Positions 10,301-18,070 of a stretch of DNA of 64,000 bases are shown piece after piece (the first letter of the stretch is position 1; every line of letters begins with the position of its first letter). The notes under the pieces are model-generated. The model was given only the letters and a program-made list of their open reading frames with translations. It made no database searches and was not told the origin of the DNA. This DNA comes from Sphingobacterium sp. UBA5670 (lineage in GTDB: Bacteria > Bacteroidota > Bacteroidia > Sphingobacteriales > Sphingobacteriaceae): positions 220,020 to 284,019 of the forward strand of contig NZ_DIIM01000002.1 of the NCBI RefSeq assembly GCF_002420705.1. The letters run 5' to 3'. The translations under genes and the position numbers were made by a program.

Positions 10301-10629
10301 GGGCTTCGGACGTCTGGACACCCGATAATACCGATGCCAAATATCCCCGTCCCACAGGCTATTCCGGTTGGGCCGAGTCTGGTGCGGCACCATCGTCATT
10401 CTGGATAAGAAATGGAGCTTATCTGAGACTCCGCGATATTAATGTATCTTACAGATTGCCGAAAAGCATGACCGAGAAGATACGCGTAAAAGACGTCAAT
10501 TTGTTTTTTAATGGAACCAATTTGTTTGTTTTCTCGCCGATGAAAGAGTTCCATGATCCTGAGCAAAAACTGTATGATTCTTATCCAGTCATGAAAACCT
10601 TCACGTTTGGACTTGATGTTAAATTTTAA
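7381..10629 (+). CDS. SusC/RagA TonB-linked outer membrane transporter
   Basis: A 1082-residue SusC-like outer-membrane transporter, imports oligomeric nutrients with its SusD partner using TonB energy. Visible order: N-terminal export signal (about 1-32), carboxypeptidase-regulatory-like domain (about 48-115, with GGVKDEKGQALAGATITVKG), the conserved EEVVIIGYGKQRK bridge, plug domain with SLRIRG, PLYVIDG and AAVYGTRAGNGVV, then a long beta-barrel ending with the aromatic-rich FTFGLDVKF. Length is typical. The SusD gene follows after 11 bp. No glycosidase, sulfatase or regulator is adjacent, so the substrate (glycan, peptide or other) is open. Confidence 0.95.
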   Translation: MMRNFFLHGKARPISLLGLCLLFNQPDSYGLNLEPTNNAIAAQDQITGGVKDEKGQALAGATITVKGTSVQASSNQQGVFSIRAKRGDVLIVNYQGFATQEVVVSSSSVNVVMVSSDQALEEVVIIGYGKQRKGNITGSVATVNAEQLKNIPSSNLSNSLAGRAAGVNVTNTSGMAGASSSLRIRGSFAEPLYVIDGIVRDKAAFDVLEANEVDQMTFLKDAATAAVYGTRAGNGVVVVTTKKGTAQAPVFNVQSNYTFNTPTQELLANLTTAQDELTYQNRVAEFRGLSIPNGQKEFDYFKDKNYNANDVIWRNPFTHRQSISVNGGGDKITYYSLLSYRKENGSYKSLDHEKFNLRSNISAQITEDFSMDFNISANQTNSKRFFWPFSTSSNDDDFDVSDFYRVTFNWPKMYPFYLNADGTPSNTPTAYPVQTPMGSWQAWNVIDQVIGDRYIDRKVRQVNPIMSLNLKLDKLVQGLSTKVVGSYIAEDYMRKRYMSFQKNYTFTSLNPNDNRFIPAPPSEANINIFTFSQSQPFMDYNPQRLWQYQVNWFLNYNRKFGKHAVDGTLVYEQSKKGGTYVTSRAENPITALDQMFIYPTDRNFRSTTANETIDSRRGIIGRANYNYADKYIAEFSFRYDGSPLFPKDKRWGFFPSVSAAWRVSDENFFTDIKNTISDLKFRASYGTTGNDLDVNANRIGQFGYLEKYYSSGGYMFGDRYYNGIAYGATPTQNLTWTTSKSVNLGLDFGFVNNKLTGSLDLFSRKETNILGPRSLKVPDNYGRALAPENYAARSYKGGEISLNWNDRIGEVTYGLNGNLGYAKDRWDIIDEEPAYAAGQPQNFRSRIGRPENRIIGLEALGLVRTQAEADELKAKGFKTYGRDPFPGMILYKDIQGANYSGGPDGKIDDNDMQLLSDNNSPRINYGFGFNASWRGFYVSALFQGVLAYDRMISNQEGGGMRQHGDTFRPYYPIWASDVWTPDNTDAKYPRPTGYSGWAESGAAPSSFWIRNGAYLRLRDINVSYRLPKSMTEKIRVKDVNLFFNGTNLFVFSPMKEFHDPEQKLYDSYPVMKTFTFGLDVKF

Positions 10630-10640
10630 ATGAGAAAAAG

Positions 10641-12410
10641 ATGAAAAAAATATATTATCCTTTAATCGCCTTGGCTCTGTGTATGTCCTCCTGTAAAAAC
10701 GTATTGGACATTGAGGATCTCAATTCGCTGGATGAAGCTAAGGTATGGGCTGATCCAAATTTAGTCAACGGCTATCTTGCCAATTTATATCCACTATTTG
10801 GCAACTGGAATTCAAGTGCTGATGGAAATTCTGAACAATTAATTGGCATTGCTTTCCCATTGGATGCGGTCACTGTCAACAATGGCTCTTACAAATCTTG
10901 GGATTATACGACCATCCGAAAAATTAATACAGCTATACAAAAGGTGGGTGAAAGTACGGTATTAAAAGCAGACTTTAAAAATGCGGTGATTGGCCAATCT
11001 TTGTTTCTCCGAGCTTATATGTATTTTAATATGGTCAGGACCCATGGTGGTGTTCCTTATATTACGGTACCTCAAGACTTAAAAAATGATGATCTTAATG
11101 TACCTCGCAATTCCACAAAAGAGTGTTTTGAGCTGATGATTAAAGATCTGGATCAGGCTATTTCTTTACTCCCAAAAACTATTGCTAAGGGTACAGCAGA
11201 TTATGGAAAGGTTGACGGTGATTTTGCCGCAGCTTTTAAAGCGAAGGTATTGTTATATAAAGCTTCACCGCAGTTTAATCCTTCTAATCCTTATGGGAAT
11301 GCTTATTGGCAGGAGGCAAATGTTGCGAATAAGCTGGCTTATGAACAGCTTAAAGCGGCTGGCTATAGTCTGACTCCTGATTATTCTAATATAGCACTGG
11401 TTGAAAAAGGACCGGAGGTCGTTTTTGCTGTGATTAATACTTATCCGAATAAAGTTGCCAGTTGGGATAATGGGGTACGGCCAGGTTCTGAAAGTAGGGG
11501 GCCGGCGGGGTCCGTTCCATCCTGGGAATTTGTAAAAGAATTTCCAATGAAAGACGGAAAATTATATTCAGATCAAACAGGTAAATATCATAAGACCGAG
11601 GATCAGTTTTTACAATCCTATTGGGAAAACCGGGATCCGCGTTTTGAAAAATCTATTGTGTGGAATGCCAAGGTTTATGAAGTTTCAGGGAAGACAGGCA
11701 AACGGCAATACACTTCGGTGGGTATAGCTCCAGCGCTGGACGATTTTGGTATAAACCCCAAAGCAAAAACACCCTCTTCCAATTTGGATCGGTATAGTGG
11801 ATTTTTTATCTTAAAAAATTCCAAATTATCATTGAAGCAAACCGAAGTGGAAACGCAATATGATGTGGACTTTGTTTTAATGCGCTATGCAGAAGTAATT
11901 TTAAATTATGCTGAAACAGCAAATGAAACAGGAAATTTCGCAACAGCATTAGATCTGGTCACGCAAATCAGAAAAAGAGCAGGAATCGAACCCGGCGGAG
12001 ACAATAAATATGGAATAACAGCGACTACGAAGGAGCAGATGCGGGAGGCTATTTTAGCAGAGCGTAATATTGAATTCTGTTTTGAGGGGCATCGTTTTTG
12101 GGATTTAAGAAGGTTACGTAAGCTAAATATACTGAACAACACGACGAAACATGGTGTTGAAGCTATAGCAATAAACGCAAATGGAACGGAGATGAATCTG
12201 GATGATGCAAATGTACTGGCCAAGACCTATTCGCTGAAAGAAAATCAGTTCAAATACAGTGTCTTACAGGTCCCTAGCACAGGCAATAAAGTGAATCTGG
12301 TGCCAGATACCTATTATTTCTTCCCCGTAGCACAATCTGTCATTGATAAAAATCCAGCTATCAAACAGAATAAGGATTGGGGCGGAACATTTAATCCAAC
12401 CATGGAATAG
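10641..12410 (+). CDS. SusD/RagB nutrient-binding lipoprotein
   Basis: A 589-residue surface lipoprotein that caps the SusC-like barrel and binds the nutrient. The signal peptide ends in a lipobox with Cys18 (CMSSC). SusD hallmarks are the N-terminal helical region with LFLRAYMYF and HGGVPYI, and C-terminal VLMRYAEVILNYAE, IRKRAG, ILAERNIEFCFEGHRFWDLRR. It is cotranscribed with the SusC gene (11-bp spacing) and the pair ends at a strong bidirectional terminator. Confidence 0.95.
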   Translation: MKKIYYPLIALALCMSSCKNVLDIEDLNSLDEAKVWADPNLVNGYLANLYPLFGNWNSSADGNSEQLIGIAFPLDAVTVNNGSYKSWDYTTIRKINTAIQKVGESTVLKADFKNAVIGQSLFLRAYMYFNMVRTHGGVPYITVPQDLKNDDLNVPRNSTKECFELMIKDLDQAISLLPKTIAKGTADYGKVDGDFAAAFKAKVLLYKASPQFNPSNPYGNAYWQEANVANKLAYEQLKAAGYSLTPDYSNIALVEKGPEVVFAVINTYPNKVASWDNGVRPGSESRGPAGSVPSWEFVKEFPMKDGKLYSDQTGKYHKTEDQFLQSYWENRDPRFEKSIVWNAKVYEVSGKTGKRQYTSVGIAPALDDFGINPKAKTPSSNLDRYSGFFILKNSKLSLKQTEVETQYDVDFVLMRYAEVILNYAETANETGNFATALDLVTQIRKRAGIEPGGDNKYGITATTKEQMREAILAERNIEFCFEGHRFWDLRRLRKLNILNNTTKHGVEAIAINANGTEMNLDDANVLAKTYSLKENQFKYSVLQVPSTGNKVNLVPDTYYFFPVAQSVIDKNPAIKQNKDWGGTFNPTME

Positions 12411-12435
12411 CCTGTTCATATCAGTTGATTCAATA

Positions 12436-12473
12436 AAAACACCCTCAAAAGCTTTCGCGGTTGAGGGTGTTTT
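12436..12473. terminator. Bidirectional terminator after susD
   Basis: A perfect 13-bp stem (12436-12448 with 12461-12473), 12-nt loop, flanked by A-run and T-run. It lies between the convergent SusD and metallophosphoesterase genes and can serve both. Confidence 0.9.
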
Positions 12474-12523
12474 ATCTTTAGGACATTAACTGTAGTTTGA
12501 ATAATCTCTGGATTGAATTTTGT

Positions 12524-13444
12524 TTAAAACTTAATTACTCTTGAACTGAGCCTGCCGTGGCCTTTGATTTTGATTTCTTTTGGATAAAGTTCCAATAAGC
12601 CATAGGCATTGCTGGCAGGAGTTTCAATCATACCTTCCAAGGTTACAAAAGGAATATTGTTTTCCTGTACAAAATTGCCTTTATGGTTATGTCCGGAAAG
12701 TATTAGTTTAACTTCAGGAAATTTATGGAGTATAGCAAGAACTTGCCTATTATTGAGTGTTTCATAGCCATTTTCTGGCAATAATGGATGATGTGTTAAT
12801 ACGATTACATGCTCCTTGTTTTTGCGTGCTTGGGCAAGTTCGTTTTGTAGCCATAAGAGCTGTTTATTATCAACTCCGCCATTCCAGGGTTGTGTATTTT
12901 TTCTTCCACTTGCTTTTAGACTATCGACCAATAATTTCCACTTGCTCCGTTCTGCTGAATTGGCTGTTGTGGCATATTCACTGAGGGCATTCGTGTTTAA
13001 GAACACAAACCGCCATTTTCCCTTGGTAAATGCGTAGTATTTATATGGCATGCCAAAAATATTATGCAGAAGGTCAGGGTTGGATACGTTGACGTAGTCG
13101 TGGTTTCCAAGTAGACAATACCTCGGCTTTTTTAATGGGGAGAGATGTTCGAATAACAGGGGTAGATCTTTTGGCCCTTCATCGACAAGATCGCCAAGAA
13201 TCAACGAAAAATCGACCTTATTGCGATTGAAGAATTCTACGGCAGTATCTACTTTCATTAACGAATTGTGGTAGAACCTACTGCCATGGTCTGTTTTGTC
13301 TGCGTATTGCATGTCAGCCATTATACCGATACGAAGAATCGGCGCGCTGGATTGCGCCATACTCAGTAAGTGAGGTAAATAGCAGGTGATGAATATCGCG
13401 AAGAACTTCCATTTCTGCTTGATTTTTAAACCGGTATGTTTCAT
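12524..13444 (-). CDS. Metallophosphoesterase, exported
   Basis: A 306-residue calcineurin-like phosphoesterase. An N-terminal hydrophobic segment (about 12-30) ending near AQS suggests export. Metal-binding motifs appear in order: IGIMADMQYAD (D-x-Q variant of the D-x-H motif), ILGDLVDEG, LLGNHDYVN, THHPLLPENG and LSGHNHKG. The first metal motif has Gln where many relatives have His (DMQ), which is known in the ADP-ribose/CDP-alcohol phosphodiesterase-like group; assignment to that group is an inference. Convergent with the SusCD operon. Confidence 0.88.
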   Translation of the reverse strand: MKHTGLKIKQKWKFFAIFITCYLPHLLSMAQSSAPILRIGIMADMQYADKTDHGSRFYHNSLMKVDTAVEFFNRNKVDFSLILGDLVDEGPKDLPLLFEHLSPLKKPRYCLLGNHDYVNVSNPDLLHNIFGMPYKYYAFTKGKWRFVFLNTNALSEYATTANSAERSKWKLLVDSLKASGRKNTQPWNGGVDNKQLLWLQNELAQARKNKEHVIVLTHHPLLPENGYETLNNRQVLAILHKFPEVKLILSGHNHKGNFVQENNIPFVTLEGMIETPASNAYGLLELYPKEIKIKGHGRLSSRVIKF

Positions 13445-13759
13445 TTTTTTAGCGTTTTAAAATATGTTTCTATAAGAATATATTCGTCCGTATTCCGGTA
13501 ATGTTGCTTTACTGTCTGTTTAGTCTATTTTTTGAGCTGCCGTTCTGGGTAATTGATTATAATGTTATCACGAGTATACTGAGAATAAATTATAGATTCA
13601 AGTAAATTGAATACACAAACGTTTGTGTAAATTGATGGATCGCTAACGAATTATAAATGATTGCCAACACATATAAACTATTGATTTTTTAGATATTGTA
13701 ATACTGTAAATTGGCGATTGTGGTGTTTAACGAATAAAAGGTTTAGGTAAATAGATAAT
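13445..13759. other. Intergenic gap
   Basis: 315 bp between two divergently oriented genes. AT-rich; I see no ORF, strong hairpin or full promoter consensus. Confidence 0.4.
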
Positions 13760-14074
13760 ATGAAATTGATTCGTGCAATAACAATTATTCTTCTTACTTG
13801 TTATGGTATTTTGTTACCAATTTATCTCGGAATTATACTTCCCGAATATTGGGCTTGTCGGAAATGTATTTATGAGGGGGATATGGGCACAGATATATGG
13901 GGAAACTCAGTACAGTGTTTTGGCGACAGTAAAGCGTTTGGTGAAGCTATTTTCCAGTTTTCGTCTTTTCTGGTTTCGGGATTAACTTCTGTGTTGATCG
14001 TAATTTTTTTAAGGACTTATTATTTGAAACGAAATGCAAAAATAAATACGTATGATAAAGAAAATCCTGATTAG
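13760..14074 (+). CDS. Small membrane protein, unknown
   Basis: A 104-residue protein with an N-terminal hydrophobic helix (about 6-27) and a second near 70-88. Between them is a short soluble segment with two close cysteines (CRKC) and a third Cys near residue 53. I recognise no family. The stop overlaps the start of the next small membrane protein by 23 nt, so the two are probably translated together. Confidence 0.6.
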   Translation: MKLIRAITIILLTCYGILLPIYLGIILPEYWACRKCIYEGDMGTDIWGNSVQCFGDSKAFGEAIFQFSSFLVSGLTSVLIVIFLRTYYLKRNAKINTYDKENPD

Positions 14075-14384
14075 CTTGACTTTAATTACCATTATTGGCT
14101 GTTGTTGGTTTTTTTTTACACTATTCGACGCTATCGACTTGGCGCCTACGAAAAATAATCATTTGGCAAATGAGGAAAAATGGAAAATAGAGCAGCGGGC
14201 TGATATTGACAGCTGTGAAAAGCATGTGCTGAAAAATCAGATCGATTTACGGCGCGGAAACGCAAAACGAGTCTCTGAACTTGCTTTTCGAACTCAAACT
14301 ATTTTGTTTTTAGTAATCTGTATACAAATTGTTCTACTCTTAATACTTCTATTAGTTCCCAAAAGATATATTCTTAAAATTTAA
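14052..14384 (+). CDS. Small membrane protein, unknown
   Basis: A 110-residue protein with a hydrophobic N-terminal helix (about 4-25), a charged central stretch and a strongly hydrophobic C-terminal helix (about 83-103). The first helix contains two Cys (GCCWFF) and could be a signal or lipobox-like region. It overlaps the upstream small membrane gene by 23 nt in a different frame, suggesting coupled translation and a two-component membrane unit. No family recognised. Confidence 0.6.
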   Translation: MIKKILISLTLITIIGCCWFFFTLFDAIDLAPTKNNHLANEEKWKIEQRADIDSCEKHVLKNQIDLRRGNAKRVSELAFRTQTILFLVICIQIVLLLILLLVPKRYILKI

Positions 14385-14536
14385 GAATGAAAATGCTGCT
14401 GAATAATTTGAGTTTGTCAATAGGACAAGCTGGTCGTTGTTGTTCTGCAGAACATGGATGACTAGTATTCAAAAAAAACGTATTTTCACAATAGACAAAT
14501 TTTATTCATACCAGTAAGGACTAAAAAACTAAATTA

Positions 14537-15127
14537 ATGATCAAACAGAATTCGGCGGAGAGAATCACTATTTATCTGAATACAAAGGAAGAGTGGCGAT
14601 TTTGGCTTGAGAACAATCATCACATAGCACAATCAATTTGGGTGATCTGTAATACTAAAAAATCAAATTTACCGGTGGTCAACTGGACAGAACTTGTGGA
14701 TGAAGCTTTGTGTTTTGGCTGGATTGATAGCACGAGGAGGCCGATTGATGCCTATTCATTCATGCAGTTATTTAGCCGAAGAAAACCCAATAGTACCTGG
14801 TCTAAAATTAACAAAGAAAAAGTTAAAAAACTAATCGATGCGAATCTGATGACTCCAGCGGGGCATGAGGTTATAAAAATAGCACAAGAAAATGGCTCTT
14901 GGTCAATTTTGGACAGTGTGGAAGAATTAATTATTCCCGAGGATTTGGATGAAGCATTTCAACATTATGCTGGTTCAAAAGATTATTTTCTTGGATTGAC
15001 TAAATCCGTCAAAAAAATGATGTTGCAATGGATTGTTCTCGCCAAAAGACCAGATACCCGCAAAAAACGCATTGATGAGATTGCCGCAAGGGCAGCAGAA
15101 AAAGACAGACCTAAGCAATTTAAGTAA
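14537..15127 (+). CDS. YdeI/OmpD-associated family protein
   Basis: A 196-residue cytoplasmic protein of the YdeI/OmpD-associated family, members of which are often annotated as bacteriocin-protection proteins; the true biochemical role is unclear. Diagnostic features: ELVDEALCFGWIDS near residues 55-68 followed by FSRRKPNSTWSKINKEKV, and a C-terminal half with a Lys/Arg-rich tail. Length is typical. A second YdeI-domain protein occurs at 37271. It ends at a nested hairpin shared with mnmE. Confidence 0.85.
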   Translation: MIKQNSAERITIYLNTKEEWRFWLENNHHIAQSIWVICNTKKSNLPVVNWTELVDEALCFGWIDSTRRPIDAYSFMQLFSRRKPNSTWSKINKEKVKKLIDANLMTPAGHEVIKIAQENGSWSILDSVEELIIPEDLDEAFQHYAGSKDYFLGLTKSVKKMMLQWIVLAKRPDTRKKRIDEIAARAAEKDRPKQFK

Positions 15128-15264
15128 AGGGAAAGCTAGCTTTTTTATCCTATCCATTTCTTTCTTATCTATAAGTCTATTTTTTTCCAATATCTTGTAT
15201 TGCTGTTTGGAGCGGCGAATAAAGGGCTCTCGGTAATAAAAGTAGTAGGAATTAGAGAGTAGTT

Positions 15265-15320
15265 AATACCAATAAACCACCTTCTGAGTTTTGGGGCAGA
15301 AAGTGATTTATTGGTATTTT
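15265..15320. terminator. Nested bidirectional terminator
   Basis: A 12-bp outer stem (15265-15276 with 15307-15318) encloses further pairing (CAC/GTG and TTCTG/CAGAA), giving a long hairpin with T-run on one side and A-rich on the other. It separates the convergent YdeI-like gene and mnmE. Confidence 0.85.
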
Positions 15321-15328
15321 TCTAGGAG

Positions 15329-16708
15329 TTATTTTCCGATACAGAACTTCGAAAAGATATTATCCAATAAATCGTCTGTCGAAACACTTCCTGTAATCTC
15401 ACCAAGATGATATAAGGCTTGACGAATATCCATAGCTAGAAAGTCTGAAGTGACCGGATTGTCAATACCATATATAACACGTTCCAGTGAATCTGCTGTT
15501 TTTTGCAGCGCTTCTACGTGACGAATATTGGTCACCATGACATCATCCGTATTGAGATTTCCTAATTGTACCCGATTGATTAATTCATCCTTCAATTCTT
15601 CGACGCCGGTCTGTTCTTTTGCTGAAATATAAAGCGGATTTAGCGCATTATAAGCCGCTTTCTGTTCCTCAGAAAGTAGATCAGATTTATTAATAATGGT
15701 AACAAATGGAATATGGAGATTCTCAATCTCAGGTAACTGAGACTGTACTTCTTCAACTTTGTCTTGCGTTGGATCGAAAAGGTAAATAATCAATCGCGCC
15801 TGTTTCATCTTTTCGCGCGTACGTTCAACTCCTTTGGCTTCGATCACATCTGCAGTTTCCCGTATACCTGCCGTGTCAATAAATCGGAATGTGACACCAT
15901 GAATATTAATTTCATCTTCAATAGTATCACGTGTAGTCCCTGCAATATCGGAAACGATAGCCCGTTCTTCATTTAAAAAAGCGTTCAGTAACGTTGATTT
16001 TCCAACATTAGGTTTTCCGGCAATAACGACGGGGACACCATTTTTCAGGACGTTGCCTTGTTCAAAAGATTGAACTAATTTTTGAACAATGACCTGTATT
16101 TTATTAATTAGATTTTTAAGTTGATCTCTGTTTGCAAATTCCACATCTTCTTCCGAAAAATCAAGCTCTAACTCAATAAGTGAAGCAAAGTGAATGAGAT
16201 CTTCACGAAGGGATTTAAGCTGATTGGAAAAACCGCCCCGCATCTGTTGCATCGCCACTTGATGAGAAGCTGCAGAATTGGATGCAATTAAATCGGCTAC
16301 CGCTTCCGCCTGGGATAGATCCATTCCTCCATTGAGGAAGGCACGTAAGGTAAATTCTCCCGGACGAGCGGCACGTGCTCCTTTTTTGATCAGTAAGCTA
16401 ACAACTCTTTCGATAATGTATTTGGAGTTATGCGTTGATATTTCTACCGAATTTTCTCTGGTATAGGAGTTCGGGGCTACAAATAAAGAAACAAGTACTT
16501 CATCGATAATTTCTTCACCATCGCGTATTGTTCCAAAATGAATCGTATGAGATGCTTGTTGAAGCAGGTTCTTTCCTTTAAATATTTCGTTTGTAATTTT
16601 TATGGCATGCTGGCCCGAAACGCGTATGACTGCAATTGCTCCATTTGTTCCGGAGGATGTCGCTAATGCAACAATGGTATCTTCAGTGATATATCCCGTA
16701 TTTGACAT
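15329..16708 (-). CDS. mnmE: tRNA modification GTPase MnmE
   Basis: MnmE (TrmE), which with MnmG installs the 5-carboxymethylaminomethyl group on U34 of certain tRNAs. Order: N-terminal formyl-THF-binding domain (DTIVALATSSGTNGAIAVIRVSG), helical domain, inserted G domain with GKPNVGKST P-loop, DIAGTTRDTIED switch and NKSD, and the universal C-terminal C-I-G-K. About 459 residues from the chosen start. An in-frame ATG lies 15 nt upstream (16723), but it falls on the -7 box, so the start at 16708 is preferred. Confidence 0.96.
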   Translation of the reverse strand: MSNTGYITEDTIVALATSSGTNGAIAVIRVSGQHAIKITNEIFKGKNLLQQASHTIHFGTIRDGEEIIDEVLVSLFVAPNSYTRENSVEISTHNSKYIIERVVSLLIKKGARAARPGEFTLRAFLNGGMDLSQAEAVADLIASNSAASHQVAMQQMRGGFSNQLKSLREDLIHFASLIELELDFSEEDVEFANRDQLKNLINKIQVIVQKLVQSFEQGNVLKNGVPVVIAGKPNVGKSTLLNAFLNEERAIVSDIAGTTRDTIEDEINIHGVTFRFIDTAGIRETADVIEAKGVERTREKMKQARLIIYLFDPTQDKVEEVQSQLPEIENLHIPFVTIINKSDLLSEEQKAAYNALNPLYISAKEQTGVEELKDELINRVQLGNLNTDDVMVTNIRHVEALQKTADSLERVIYGIDNPVTSDFLAMDIRQALYHLGEITGSVSTDDLLDNIFSKFCIGK

Positions 16709-16712
16709 GATG

Positions 16713-16720
16713 CAAAGATA
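16713..16720 (-). promoter_or_regulatory. -7 box for mnmE
   Basis: Reads TATCTTTG on the minus strand, matching TAnnTTTG. It ends 4 bp before the ATG at 16708, so transcription would start at or next to the start codon (leaderless mRNA). Confidence 0.5.
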
Positions 16721-16885
16721 CATTAAATTGAAGTAATGGATTCCATATATTGCAGCACAAATTAAATTCGTCTTGATCGATTAAACCTTTGTTCAAACAT
16801 TTAAGTCATACCCATAGAAACGCTTGTAAAAAAGAATGAAACACAGGCAGAGTGGAATTGATTTTTAAATTTAAATTATACTGTT

Positions 16886-17371
16886 ATGAGAAAGATGATA
16901 TACTTCGCGTTGGCAATTGGCGGTTTAGTCTTCATGGCTCCCCAGCAATCCTCAGCTCAACATCGTGGACATGAAAGAGAATGGAAACAGGACAAAGAGC
17001 GTAGAAAATATGAAGAGAAAAGGGATAAGGAATATCGGAAATATCTAGAAAAACGCGAAAAAGAAGATCGTAAATATCATAGAGAAGTTGCCAAGTCTTA
17101 TCGAAAAGGATACCGTCATGGGGCACCGGCTTGGGCAAGAGCACATCGTTACGATAGTAGACACCATGTATACTTTAGAGATTACAAAACATTCTACGAC
17201 CCTTACAGAGGAGGTTATGTGTATATGCGCAATGGTCGTTGGAATTTTTCAGCAAATGTACCTTCATTTATGTTGAATGTCAACTTGGGAGCGGCCAATA
17301 TCCGGATTGTAAAAGATGTTGCAATTAGCAGACATCCTGAAGATTTTTACAACGACTACCGTTGGGATTAG
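16886..17371 (+). CDS. Exported charged-repeat protein, unknown
   Basis: A 161-residue protein with a clear signal peptide (cleavage probably after SSAQ near 25). Residues 30-75 are extremely rich in Lys, Arg, Glu and Tyr with repeated KEYRKYLEKREKEDRKY-like units, predicting a long charged helix. The C-terminal part has a YVYMRNGRWNFS stretch and a conserved-looking RHPEDFYNDYR tail. No family identified; probably periplasmic or outer-surface. Followed by a terminator shared with xpt. Confidence 0.75.
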   Translation: MRKMIYFALAIGGLVFMAPQQSSAQHRGHEREWKQDKERRKYEEKRDKEYRKYLEKREKEDRKYHREVAKSYRKGYRHGAPAWARAHRYDSRHHVYFRDYKTFYDPYRGGYVYMRNGRWNFSANVPSFMLNVNLGAANIRIVKDVAISRHPEDFYNDYRWD

Positions 17372-17397
17372 AAAGAATTTATCTTGTTGTTTGAATA

Positions 17398-17430
17398 AAA
17401 AGCCTCAATCTTGATTAAGATGAGGCTTTT
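17398..17430. terminator. Bidirectional terminator
   Basis: A 14-bp stem with one bulged A (17398-17412 with 17417-17430), GATT loop, A-run before and T-run after. It lies between the convergent charged-repeat protein gene and xpt. Confidence 0.88.
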
Positions 17431-17439
17431 ATTTTTCTT

Positions 17440-18015
17440 TTAATCTTCTTCGAAACCAACTTTATTGACTTCAAGCGACTTAATACGTGCTAAAGATACG
17501 ACCCTTAAATCGGATAATTCTCTCAATCTTTTGCCCCCTTCCTGAAAAGATTTTTCGATGATAAATCCCATGCCGAGCAATGATGCCCCTGATTGCTTGA
17601 CCAGATCAAGCATGCCAAATGCGGCATTTCCATTCGCTAAAAAGTCGTCTATGAAAAGAACATTGTCTCCGGGCGCAAGAAATTCTTTACTGACACAGAT
17701 GTCGTAAGTTCTATTTTTAGTAAAAGAATGTACCTGGCTTACATATATATCAGCCATGGTGGTGGGTTTTGCCTTTTTAACAAATACAACCGGAAGTTCC
17801 AGGAGATACCCAAGCATGATGGCCGGAGCGATGCCACTTGCTTCAATCGTGATAATTTTATTAATTGGTAAGTCTGCAAAGCGACGCACAAATTCAACCG
17901 CAATAGATTTCATCAATACAGGATCCATCTGATGATTGATGAAGTTGTCTACTTTAAGTATGCCGCCTTCAAGACTTTTGCCATCATGAAGGATTCTATC
18001 CTTTAATAATTTCAT
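17440..18015 (-). CDS. xpt: Xanthine phosphoribosyltransferase
   Basis: A 191-residue purine salvage enzyme that converts xanthine (and PRPP) to XMP. The PRPP-binding motif VLFIDDFLANGNA lies near residues 118-130; the N-terminal MKLLKDRI...GGILKVDNFINHQMDP and the EASGIAPA loop match Xpt rather than Apt. Length is typical. It lies 55 bp downstream of the acyl-CoA ligase gene on the same strand and may be cotranscribed. No purine riboswitch is evident in that short spacer. Confidence 0.93.
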   Translation of the reverse strand: MKLLKDRILHDGKSLEGGILKVDNFINHQMDPVLMKSIAVEFVRRFADLPINKIITIEASGIAPAIMLGYLLELPVVFVKKAKPTTMADIYVSQVHSFTKNRTYDICVSKEFLAPGDNVLFIDDFLANGNAAFGMLDLVKQSGASLLGMGFIIEKSFQEGGKRLRELSDLRVVSLARIKSLEVNKVGFEED

Positions 18016-18070
18016 GTTTTATTCGTATTAGTACTATGCTGCCGTGGTAAGATTTTACTTTGTTGACAGA

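Noticed and set aside
14975..15190. Minus-strand ORF over the end of the YdeI-like gene
   Set aside because: Antisense of a conserved family protein; no support.
18016..18070. Purine riboswitch upstream of xpt
   Set aside because: Only 55 bp lie between the acyl-CoA ligase stop and the xpt start, too short, and no matching core seen.
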